A stretch of DNA of 64,000 nucleotides. It comes from Roseiconus nitratireducens. Its GTDB lineage: Bacteria > Planctomycetota > Planctomycetia > Pirellulales > Pirellulaceae. The DNA is taken from contig NZ_VWOX01000003.1 of the NCBI RefSeq assembly GCF_008629675.1, positions 496,001-560,000 on the forward strand, written 5' to 3'. Made by a program: the position numbers and the translations under genes. This document shows positions 51,489 through 59,125 of the stretch, piece by piece. Position 1 is the first letter of the stretch. Every line of letters starts with the position of its first letter. Below the pieces are notes generated by a model, which had not been told where the DNA came from, ran no database searches, and was given only the letters and a program-made list of their open reading frames with translations.

Positions 51489-53027
51489 TCAATCTTTCTG
51501 TTGTTGACCTTCCGGCTGATCCGGTGCGTCGCTCTTTTCGATGTCGTCGGGCTCCAGTGCCGGCAACTCCGCGACTTCGCCGATCGCCAGGGCCAACCGC
51601 CCCAACATGGCGAAGTACAAGAACACCGTCGTGATTGAGAGCACCACGCCGATCGCCACGCTGATCGGTGAGTAACTGGCGATCAGGAAGTACCCAAACA
51701 GCGCGGCGAACAAAATCCCCGACGAAAAATAGAAGGCACCCCAATCTTCTTGGCAGCGTGTCACGCTCTTTCCAACATCCTCAGAAAACGGCGACGTGAC
51801 GCTCTGCATGTCCAGCATCGACAGCAGGATGAACGGAAACGCGGCGTAGACCGAAAACATGACCACGCCGATCGAGATCACCGCCGGCGCACCGAAGGCC
51901 TTGGTCAACACGTAGGCCGGCCCCACGGCGATCGCGGTGGCGGCGATCACCAGCGACAGCGGTTCAAACCAGCCGACGGGATCGACGGTCGGCCAGTCTT
52001 CGATTTGCTCATGTTCGTTCGCCACCCCGATCAAGATGGCAAAGCCACATGCGGTCGTCAGCGTGATCCCGATCAGGCCCAGCGGGAACATCCCCAGGGC
52101 AAACACCGGAATCGCATAGGTCACTGCGGCCGGGATCGCCAGCAGGATCGACAGTCCGACCAGGTGGATGATCACGCCGGTATCGAGAAAAATTCCGAAC
52201 ACGGTTTTGAACCAACCGACCGTGCTGGGGACGTCATCGTCCGGCTTGTTCGGTTCATCGGAATCATCCCGCTCGGCCGCCTTCAACAGTTCGTCGGCGC
52301 TGCGTTGAAACGGATCGGCCGGTCGTTCCGGGCTGGCGGACTCGGCAAAGCGATAGCTTTCCGCTTCCTGCGTGATCGTCGGGGTGACCTTCTTCTTAGG
52401 CGGTTTCGGCACCCGAACATCACTGTGGCAATCGCCGCAGCGGATGGTTTTCCCGGACTGTTTGACCTTGGGGTACAACAACGATCCGCAGACCGGGCAG
52501 GTCACGCGAAACGTCTGTTCCGGATCGAGGGGTTCCGCCGCGGGGGCCTTGGCGCCCTGACCGGCGGGTTGATTTGGACCGGCGGGTTGATTTGGGGCAG
52601 CGGGTTTGCTCGAGGCAGCAGGTTGCTCCAGATCGGGCAGACCGGAAAACAAATCTTCCGGATCGCTGGACGTCTCGTGCTCGATCCCGCCCGACCCGAA
52701 CCCACCTTCCAGTCCGTCCGTCCCGAACGCGTCTTCCCCGAAACCGTCCTCCTCGACCAGTTCAACCTCATCCACCTCGTCCGTGTCGGAACCGACGTCA
52801 TCCGCGTCTTCCAGCGACACCGATGACGTGGGTGCCGGGCGTGGCGGCGGGTCTTCGTCCAACGTCAACCAGTCATCGTCTTCCGCCGTCGCGCCGGCAG
52901 AGCCGCTGAGCGATGCCGGTGCCAGAAACGTCTTCTGACAACGCGGGCACTGCAAACGCTGGCCGGATTGTTCCGGGCCGACCGTCAGCGAAGCGTTGCA
53001 TTTGGGGCAATGGACAATAGCAGACAT
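51489..53027 (-). CDS. MJ0042-type zinc-ribbon multipass membrane protein
   Basis: A 512-residue protein with an N-terminal MJ0042-like zinc ribbon (HCPKCNASL ... LQCPRCQKTF, residues 7-33), a long acidic then Pro/Ala-rich linker (40-170), a second ribbon (TCPVCGSLL ... RCGDCHSDV, about 175-210), another acidic linker, and about six transmembrane helices (about 275-490). Such cytosolic zinc ribbons fused to membrane regions are common in Planctomycetes and have no assigned function. The linker's PNQPAG repeat is a short tandem duplication. Confidence 0.78.
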   Translation of the reverse strand: MSAIVHCPKCNASLTVGPEQSGQRLQCPRCQKTFLAPASLSGSAGATAEDDDWLTLDEDPPPRPAPTSSVSLEDADDVGSDTDEVDEVELVEEDGFGEDAFGTDGLEGGFGSGGIEHETSSDPEDLFSGLPDLEQPAASSKPAAPNQPAGPNQPAGQGAKAPAAEPLDPEQTFRVTCPVCGSLLYPKVKQSGKTIRCGDCHSDVRVPKPPKKKVTPTITQEAESYRFAESASPERPADPFQRSADELLKAAERDDSDEPNKPDDDVPSTVGWFKTVFGIFLDTGVIIHLVGLSILLAIPAAVTYAIPVFALGMFPLGLIGITLTTACGFAILIGVANEHEQIEDWPTVDPVGWFEPLSLVIAATAIAVGPAYVLTKAFGAPAVISIGVVMFSVYAAFPFILLSMLDMQSVTSPFSEDVGKSVTRCQEDWGAFYFSSGILFAALFGYFLIASYSPISVAIGVVLSITTVFLYFAMLGRLALAIGEVAELPALEPDDIEKSDAPDQPEGQQQKD

Positions 53028-53252
53028 CTGGACCGCACCCGTATCGGAAAGGAGACGCGACCTTCACCCCGCAAATGAACGGACAACGCGTCAGAGACCC
53101 GACTTGAGTGTAGCCGCCGGGGTGGGTTTGCTTCCAGTCGCCCCGGTCGGCACGGCACCAGCGCCCGCGGAAAAACCATCGCCCGCGAAAACCGCGTCAC
53201 CTTTTTGGCAGCGACGCTCAATACTCCGTCCAGCGGCACCCTTTCCAGCGAC

Positions 53253-53876
53253 TCAGCGCTTCAGCGCCATGTCCACCAGCCCCTGAATGGAATTGCGAGA
53301 CGCCTTCTTGCGGACGTGGAGCCGGTCGCCGGGGCGAAGGGCATAGTCGCTGGCCGGCTCAACAACGCCATCGCCGTCGAATTGGACGTCCATGCGGATG
53401 CCAGAAATAGATTCCGGTGAGGGACGATACAGCGTGGCGTCGACGCGTCCGAAACGCTTCATCACTCCGGTTTGCGTCAGCAGTTCGCTGACGAACACGC
53501 TCCGCGGACCTTCGGGCAGTGGCAAGACGCGGATCGGCGCTTCGTCACCGGCCACCTGAAGGACGACCGCACCTTCGGCTTTGGCTTGGCGAATCCGCTG
53601 GTACGTTTCCATCGACAGCGAACCGTCCGCGGTCTCCCCGAGCGCCGGGGTGGTTCCGGCCGCCGGCTGGTACTTCATCGTTTGACGCTTCGATTCCGGC
53701 AGCAACATGCTTTGAAAGTTCGGTGCCATCAGGTCGGCAGCCGACATCGACGGCAGGTCGACCGACGTGCAACCACCACACAAACTGAATAGCAGCAGCG
53801 ACAGGGGAAGCGTCAGATACGCGTGTCGCAGTGGAAACGACAGGCCGGTGCGGTGAGGCAGGGAAGCAGTGATCAT
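53253..53876 (-). CDS. lipoprotein with SLBB-like C-terminal motif
   Basis: A 207-residue lipoprotein: the hydrophobic segment LPLSLLLFSLCGGC ends in a lipobox. The mature part is mixed alpha/beta; the end (SDYALRPGDRLHVRKKASRN) resembles the LxPGD-x-[IVL] turn of polysaccharide-export proteins. Start ATG 53876 is the most likely; the frame opens at 53921. No Shine-Dalgarno is clear. It may assist exopolysaccharide or surface-layer export; the function is inferred weakly. Confidence 0.65.
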   Translation of the reverse strand: MITASLPHRTGLSFPLRHAYLTLPLSLLLFSLCGGCTSVDLPSMSAADLMAPNFQSMLLPESKRQTMKYQPAAGTTPALGETADGSLSMETYQRIRQAKAEGAVVLQVAGDEAPIRVLPLPEGPRSVFVSELLTQTGVMKRFGRVDATLYRPSPESISGIRMDVQFDGDGVVEPASDYALRPGDRLHVRKKASRNSIQGLVDMALKR

Positions 53877-54441
53877 GGTCCGGGGCACTCGGTCAGGAGA
53901 GGTCGTCCGATCGATGCGCAAGGCAGGATGCGGAACGAAGTGGGAGGCTTAGAGGAAATATTCGGACGCCCGGGAGAGCAACTTGAGATTTATCAATGAT
54001 TTCTCTCAAGAAGACGCCCTGGGCGCAGAGTGGGGTCCTCGAAGACCACCCCAACAGGGGCCCTGACTGCGATGAACCTGAAGCAGCGCCGGAGCACCTT
54101 GGCCCACCCGATGCCCTGGCTCTCCCAGTGCCCTGGCCCGCCCGGCGGCGACCAATTGCGGGACGGACGCCGCTGCATCCAGATTACTTCTTCCGTCTCA
54201 GGCGGTCGGCTTGTATAGTCTGCATCCCTCACAGCGACAGCCGACCAGCGATCCCCCCTGCGGGACGCATTCCCGCGTGGGTCCGGATTGGGCCCAGTCG
54301 TTCAAATTGGGCAATGTTCGGCCATCCGACGCCCACGCCGACCGATTCGGGGCGTGGCTTCGATCGCGACGACAAACACGTATAACACCAGACAAAAAAA
54401 CTGCCGAGGAGCCCCGGCATCCGGACCGGGGAGGATGTGCT
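53877..54441. other. long divergent region upstream of rpmB
   Basis: 565 bp between the lipoprotein gene (minus) and rpmB (plus). The only structure I can support is the hairpin just before rpmB. Open frames on both strands are unsupported. Confidence 0.4.
54412..54434 (+). promoter_or_regulatory. hairpin overlapping the rpmB ribosome-binding site
   Basis: CCCCGG - 8 nt - CCGGGG (54412-54431) directly precedes, and its right arm forms part of, the GGGGAGG Shine-Dalgarno (54428-54434), 7 nt before the rpmB ATG. Folding would partly hide the ribosome site, so translational control is possible. Confidence 0.4.
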
Positions 54442-54708
54442 ATGGCACGACAATGTGAAATCTGCGGGAAAGGCGTCCAGATGGGCAACCGCATCGAAAC
54501 CCGTGGTAAGGCAAAGTACTTGGGCGGCGTCGGGACAAAAATCACCGGCATCACACGTCGCAAGTTCGTCCCCAACCTGCAGCGCGTCCATGTGACCACG
54601 CCCGAAGGCGAGAACAAATCGATGCGGGTTTGCGTCCAGTGCATCCGCAGCGGGGCGATTCGCAAGACGGTGAAGACCAAGCCGTTTGACGTCAGCGGCG
54701 TCAAATAG
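54442..54708 (+). CDS. rpmB: 50S ribosomal protein L28
   Basis: An 88-residue L28: MARQCEICGKGVQMGNRI carries the first CxxC and VCVQCIRSGAIRKTVKT the second, so this is the zinc-binding (C+) type. The core includes RRKFVPNLQRVHV. GGGGAGG at ideal spacing precedes the ATG. A hairpin overlaps this site. Downstream, after a strong family-D hairpin, lies gatC on the same strand. Confidence 0.96.
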   Translation: MARQCEICGKGVQMGNRIETRGKAKYLGGVGTKITGITRRKFVPNLQRVHVTTPEGENKSMRVCVQCIRSGAIRKTVKTKPFDVSGVK

Positions 54709-54767
54709 CCACACGTCTTGAGATATCCGCGCGTCGTCGGCGAGCGCCGGTTGCGGCTATAGCACCC

Positions 54768-54801
54768 GCGGCTAGCGCCACGCGGCTCACCCAAAATGGC
54801 G
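54768..54801. repeat. CGGCTAGCGCCACGCGG-type intergenic repeat
   Basis: The sequence cccgcggctagcgccacgcg and its flank resemble the element at 57744-57799 (CGGCTAG-GCA-CTAGCCG and cgcggctagcgataagcgg), a dispersed short repeat near rpmB and hemQ. Confidence 0.45.
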
Positions 54802-54829
54802 CTGTCCATCTAGTCCAAGCGTTCTCTGG

Positions 54830-54858
54830 TTCACCCTCCCGCGAGGCGGGAGGGTGAA
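54830..54858. repeat. perfect 13-bp hairpin, family D
   Basis: TTCACCCTCCCGC - GAG - GCGGGAGGGTGAA between rpmB and gatC. It has the longest perfect short-loop stem I found in the window. There is no T-tract after it, so factor-independent termination is doubtful. Confidence 0.8.
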
Positions 54859-54968
54859 GTGGCGAAACACGTGGTCGCTGGTCACAAATCCAAAATGAAA
54901 GTACCACTCGTGACGCATCCGGAATCCGCTGCCTCCTCAACCGAATCGATCGTCCAGGAACCTGTCTG

Positions 54969-55256
54969 ATGGCACTCAGCGAAGACGATGTCCGCAAACT
55001 GGCTCTGCTTGCGCGGCTGGAGATTTCCGCCGAAGAGGTCAGGCACTTGGGCCCACAGGTGGAAACCATCCTGGAATTTGTCGCCAAGTTGTCTGAGCTG
55101 GACACCGAGGGCGTGGAGCCGATGACGACGGCTCTGGATGTTGACAATCGCTGGCGTCCCGATCGGGTGACGCCAGGATTGGATCGCGAGGCGGCATTGG
55201 CCAACGCTCCGTCGGCCGATGAAGAGTGCTTCCGAGTTCCGCCCGTGCTGGGCTAA
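54969..55256 (+). CDS. gatC: Asp-tRNA(Asn)/Glu-tRNA(Gln) amidotransferase subunit C
   Basis: A 95-residue GatC: MALSEDDVRKLALLARLEIS and LDTEGVEPMTTALDVDNRWR (the loop that wraps GatA) are diagnostic. It stabilises the GatA/GatB complex that amidates misacylated tRNA. No gatA or gatB lies next to it in the window, so the operon is split. Its stop is 2 bp from the convergent DUF1571 gene. Confidence 0.94.
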   Translation: MALSEDDVRKLALLARLEISAEEVRHLGPQVETILEFVAKLSELDTEGVEPMTTALDVDNRWRPDRVTPGLDREAALANAPSADEECFRVPPVLG

Positions 55257-55258
55257 CT

Positions 55259-56131
55259 TCAGTAGAAGTTGTATTCGGAGTTCCGCGGATCGAAGTCGTC
55301 GTCGGTCAGTCCGACGTTCAACTTCAAGTTCAAGTAGTTGTATTCTTCGATCACTTCCAGCGGCTGTCCCTGGGTCAACGGCCAGTCATAGGCCACGTAT
55401 CGGATCGGCATGTTCAACTGCTCGTCCATGTAGATCTTGGCCTGATAGAACGCCAACTCCGGCCGCTTGGTGGGCTGCGTGACGGTCAGCACGCGGCAGG
55501 GCCGGTCATTGATCTTCACCCCACGTTTCATCTCCGAAGCGACATCCGGCAGCTGCCGGGCCTGCTCCCCGCGTTCGATCAATTTGACCAACAAGTTTTC
55601 CAGACCGATTTCGGTCATCGGGTAGCGTTGACCTCGCATCGCCAAGGCGCCGTCGGGCGGCAGATGAACGGTGGGCAGGAACCGACCTTTGAAGCCGCCC
55701 TCGTGGGCAATCAGGTTTCCGTCGTTCTGGCCTTCGACAAACAACACCTCGCGGCCCTTGACCGCGGCCGGTTTGACAAACCCGAGGTACACGCTGAGCG
55801 GCTGAACGAGCCGGCCGTTTTCGACTTTTCGACAGCGAATCTTGGCCGTCATGTACTCATGCGGGCCCAGCGTCGAGCCCACCTTTTCGCGTTTGACCAG
55901 CAACGCAGTGTAATCGTTGACCGATTCCCGACAGACGGCCAGACTCCGGCGTGCCCGTTCCAAGGCATCGTCCAGCGGGCTCAGTTGACGGTCGTTGGCC
56001 GGCTCCAAACTGGCGGCATTGGCTACCCGGTGGACCGGTTCGACCAGGTTTGGCGGTTTTGCAAAACAGCGTGGGGTTGCGGCGGCGGCCGCGATCGAGC
56101 CAGTCACGGCGAGAAAATGGCGTCGTTGCAT
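55259..56131 (-). CDS. exported DUF1571 protein
   Basis: A 290-residue protein with an N-terminal export signal (MQRRHFLAVTGSIAAAAATP, Tat-like RRHF). The body fits DUF1571: SVNDYTALLVKREKVG, then a beta-rich shell (VYLGFVKPAAVKGREVLFVE, RPCRVLTVTQPTKRPELAFY) and the end YNYLNLKLNVGLTDDDFDP. The fold resembles LolA/outer-membrane lipoprotein-sorting-like proteins. It is common in Planctomycetes; its function is not established. Confidence 0.87.
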   Translation of the reverse strand: MQRRHFLAVTGSIAAAAATPRCFAKPPNLVEPVHRVANAASLEPANDRQLSPLDDALERARRSLAVCRESVNDYTALLVKREKVGSTLGPHEYMTAKIRCRKVENGRLVQPLSVYLGFVKPAAVKGREVLFVEGQNDGNLIAHEGGFKGRFLPTVHLPPDGALAMRGQRYPMTEIGLENLLVKLIERGEQARQLPDVASEMKRGVKINDRPCRVLTVTQPTKRPELAFYQAKIYMDEQLNMPIRYVAYDWPLTQGQPLEVIEEYNYLNLKLNVGLTDDDFDPRNSEYNFY

Positions 56132-56856
56132 ACCGGTTTGCTTCCTTGCGTGCGTTGGACGGCCAAAACCATCGGCCTGTTGGAGTCCTATCGCCGCTGT
56201 CCCGGTGGAAAGTTGAAGAGATTCGGGATCGAGTTTCCAATTGGGCCAACCCTCGCATCCCTTCGTTGGCCGACCATCCGATTCAATCCATTCAGCTTAA
56301 AAGGGGCGACGGCGCCCCACCGGGACACCTGCCCAGGCGTTTGAATCTGCTTGTAATCGAAATCGGGCACCGCTGACCAGAGGAATCCCACCGCTCTCCA
56401 TGACGGAGATGGAAACTCGTGCGCAGGCTTTGCCAGGTCCTCTAGCGCTCACGCAGGCGGAGCCTGCAAGACAGCGGGTTCCAAGGCCGGAGCCTTGGAA
56501 CCAGGGCGGTGCCCCAGCAACGCCTCGTGCCCGCGCTCCGCCCGGGTACGCACTGCAGGCTTTGCCAGCTCCTCTGGCGCTCCCGCAGGCGGAGCCTGCA
56601 AGGCAGCGGGCTCCAAGGCCGGAGCCTTGGAACCAGGGCGGTTTCCCAGCAACGCCTCGTGCCCGGGCTCCGCCCGGGTACGCACTGCAGGCTGGTTCTG
56701 CCAGTTCCTCCGGCGCGGGTGAGCGTGCGGTCGCTCCACCGGCCCGTCCCCGCCGTCGCCAAGGAGGGGCGTCAGCGGTTAGGATACGCGCCGATGCTGC
56801 GTCGGCGGCCGCGTCCGTCGCGCTCTCACTGCTCTCCTTCCCCTGTCACCGCTTCG
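56132..56856. other. divergent region with hairpin-cassette array
   Basis: 725 bp between the DUF1571 gene and hemQ. The first ~290 bp show nothing; 56423-56730 is the tandem cassette array. Open frames through it, including a plus-strand frame joining hemQ, come from the repeats. Confidence 0.5.
56423..56730. repeat. tandem array of composite hairpin cassette, 132-bp units
   Basis: Units begin at 56423, 56555 and 56687 (exact 132-bp spacing; the third is truncated). Each has GCAGGC-GGA-GCCTGC, a CCAAGGC-CGGA-GCCTTGG stem inside TTCCAAGGC/GCCTTGGAA, and a GCCCGGGC-TCC-GCCCGGG-type stem. They share the family-A modules but in a different length class and phase from the array at 47486. Confidence 0.82.
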
Positions 56857-57702
56857 ATGTCTGGACGCCCCCACCCCCACGCCGCCCCGCTGCCCGAGCC
56901 CTCGACCATTCCGGAAAAAGGATGGCACTGCGGACACTTCCTGTATCGATTTCGCCGCGAAGCGATGCCAACGGTGTTGTCCGAACCGTGTGTCCAGCAA
57001 TTCCGGCGGGCGCTCGAGCCGTCGGGGGACGCCGTCCCGGAACGTTTGGCCACCTACTGGATCAGCGGCCACGAGGCGGACTTTGCGGTGATGGTCATGG
57101 ATCCCGACCCCGCCAAAGTGGATGCGATCCACCAATCCCTGACCGCGCCCCCGCTGGGTCAGTTCCTCGAACCGGTCTGGTCCTTCGTGTCGATCAGCGA
57201 AGTCAGTGAGTACGTTCCGACCATCGAGCGGTACCGGGACCGATTGATCGCCGAGGGCACGGCGCCGGACTCCGACGAGCTGACGGCCAAGGTCGCCGCG
57301 TACGAGCGTCGGCTGCCGATGATGAATGAGCAACGATTGCGACCGGAGATTCCTGACTGGCCGGCCGCCTGCTTCTATCCGATGAACAAGTCACGCGTGC
57401 CCGGTGCCAATTGGTTCACCGAACCGTTCAGTGCCCGCAACAAGATGATGGCGGAGCACGCCCAAAGCGGAATCGCGTTCGCCGGCAAGGTGTCTCAGTT
57501 GATCACCGTCGGGGTCGGCCTGGACAACTGGGAATGGATGGTCACGTTGTGGGCGCGCAATCCGGACTACCTGAAAGACATCGTCTACAAAATGCGATTC
57601 GATGTCGCCAGCGCCAAGTACGCCGAGTTCGGACCGTTCTACGTCGGTTACCAGGCCGATGCGGAAACCATCCTGAAGCACTGCCGCGTCGTTGGCGGCT
57701 AG
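56857..57702 (+). CDS. hemQ: coproheme decarboxylase (HemQ/ChdC, chlorite dismutase family)
   Basis: A 281-residue chlorite-dismutase-fold protein. HFLYRFRREAMP opens the fold; CFYPMNKSRVPGANW corresponds to the YPMxKxR motif with the catalytic Tyr of coproheme decarboxylases, and KMMAEHAQSG holds the proximal heme-ligand His. It catalyses peroxide-dependent decarboxylation of coproheme to heme b, the last step of the coproporphyrin-dependent heme route. No other heme genes adjoin. Start ATG 56857; the frame further upstream is repeat sequence. Confidence 0.92.
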   Translation: MSGRPHPHAAPLPEPSTIPEKGWHCGHFLYRFRREAMPTVLSEPCVQQFRRALEPSGDAVPERLATYWISGHEADFAVMVMDPDPAKVDAIHQSLTAPPLGQFLEPVWSFVSISEVSEYVPTIERYRDRLIAEGTAPDSDELTAKVAAYERRLPMMNEQRLRPEIPDWPAACFYPMNKSRVPGANWFTEPFSARNKMMAEHAQSGIAFAGKVSQLITVGVGLDNWEWMVTLWARNPDYLKDIVYKMRFDVASAKYAEFGPFYVGYQADAETILKHCRVVGG

Positions 57703-57743
57703 GCACCGCAATCCCAAAACACCGTGACTTGCAGTGCAATCAG

Positions 57744-57840
57744 CGGCTAGGCACTAGCCGCCGGTAGAAGCGAAAGAACCCGCGGCTAGCGATAAGCGGT
57801 ACACGCAAGGTGGCGCCGTTCCGTCGGCTTGAGCTGACGG
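57744..57840. repeat. mixed short hairpin repeats downstream of hemQ
   Basis: CGGCTAG-GCA-CTAGCCG (57744-57760), a relative of the element near 54768 (57780-57799), and CCGTCGGC-TTGA-GCTGACGG (57821-57840, one G-T pair), related to 8913-8928. Between convergent hemQ and purC, so possibly a bidirectional terminator region. Confidence 0.6.
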
Positions 57841-57909
57841 CGGTGTTGCTGTCGCCGCGAAGCCGCTGCGGCTCCTACAGTCCTTCACCCTTCCGTTCCG
57901 GGACGGCGC

Positions 57910-58818
57910 TCACGACAGACGCTCGTAGGCCTCGCGGTACTTCGCTGCGGTCTGCCGGATGATGTCGTCGGGCAATGCCGGCGGCGGACTGTTCTTGTCC
58001 CAGCCGCATTGCGACAGCCATTCGCGGACAAACTGTTTATCGAAGGACGGCTGGGCGGCGCCGGGCTGGTAGATCGATGCGTCCCAGAACCGCGAGGAGT
58101 CCGGGGTCAACACTTCGTCGATCAACACCAATTCGTCACCGATGGTTCCGAATTCAAACTTGGTGTCGGCGATCAGGATGCCCCGGGAACGGGCGTGTCG
58201 TGATGCCCGCTGATAGATGTCCAGGCTTTTCTCGCGGAGCGCCTCAGCGGTTTCGCGGCCCAGATCGGAAATCATCCGTTGGATGGAAACGTTTTCGTCA
58301 TGCCCTCGCTCGGCTTTGGTTGCCGGGGTGAAGATCGGTTCGGGCAACTGATCACACTGGCGCAAGCCCGCTGGCAGAGCTTCGCCGCAAATTTGGCCGG
58401 ATTCCTGGTACTCCCGCCATCCGCTGCCTTCCAGATACCCGCGGACGACACATTCAAAGGGCACGACCTGGGCTTTCTGGACCTCCATGATCCGGCCCTC
58501 CAGTGGTCCGGTATCGAATCCGGACAACGAAGCCGGGACGTCCGTGGAAATCAGGTGGTGGCGTCCGCCCAGAAAGTCGAACCAAAAGGCACTCATCTGC
58601 GTCAACAGCCGCCCCTTGTCGGGGATTCCGGACGGCAGGATGTAGTCGAAGGCGCTGATCCGATCGGTGCTGACCACCAACAGCGTTTCACCCAGATCAT
58701 ACAAATCTCGCACCTTGCCGCTTTTGCGAGGCAACGGCAACTGCGTGCTCAGCAGCGCGCCGGCGGCGTCGAACTCGTACAGCGACGGCGGCGAATCGCC
58801 GTTGGCATCAAGCGTCAT
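57910..58818 (-). CDS. purC: SAICAR synthase
   Basis: A 302-residue phosphoribosylaminoimidazole-succinocarboxamide synthase. Signature blocks: RKSGKVRDLYDLGE (ATP loop), STDRISAFDYILPSGIPDKG, VVRGYLEGSGWREY, and IADTKFEFGTIGDELVLIDE (substrate and metal region). It condenses CAIR with aspartate in purine synthesis. This is the longer yeast-like/alpha-type form (about 300 residues) rather than the ~240-residue E. coli form. Start ATG 58818; the frame continues upstream without conservation. Confidence 0.96.
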   Translation of the reverse strand: MTLDANGDSPPSLYEFDAAGALLSTQLPLPRKSGKVRDLYDLGETLLVVSTDRISAFDYILPSGIPDKGRLLTQMSAFWFDFLGGRHHLISTDVPASLSGFDTGPLEGRIMEVQKAQVVPFECVVRGYLEGSGWREYQESGQICGEALPAGLRQCDQLPEPIFTPATKAERGHDENVSIQRMISDLGRETAEALREKSLDIYQRASRHARSRGILIADTKFEFGTIGDELVLIDEVLTPDSSRFWDASIYQPGAAQPSFDKQFVREWLSQCGWDKNSPPPALPDDIIRQTAAKYREAYERLS

Positions 58819-59125
58819 GGTGAAAACTGGCGGCGTGGAGTGGGAAACATGGCACCGGCAAACGCATCGCACCGGCGTTACCGATCGGTCGGCCCCAGCC
58901 TTTCCTACCCGACCAGCACCGCGCAGCCAACCCGCCCTCCTTCGGACCGTTCTGCCGATCCTCCGACCGCAAGACGACCACCCGCGGCGAAGGGGCAATC
59001 GAAAAACCGATCCCGTTCGCGGTGCACCGGCGGCACGGTCGCCCTTGTCCACCGGAACCGGTAAACTACGGCCAAAAATCGCGCCCACTCTGTTTCGAAT
59101 TCCACCGGTTTTGCTGGCCCGACCT
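58819..59125. other. divergent intergenic region, nothing recognised
   Basis: 307 bp between purC (minus) and the GH10-like gene (plus); both promoters should be here. No repeat or ORF is supported. Confidence 0.35.

Noticed and set aside
53993..54232. 79-residue minus-strand open frame upstream of rpmB
   Set aside because: No ribosome site or family resemblance, and composition is not convincing.
56509..56856. Apparent N-terminal extension of HemQ
   Set aside because: Created by the 132-bp hairpin cassette array; HemQ similarity starts after 56857.
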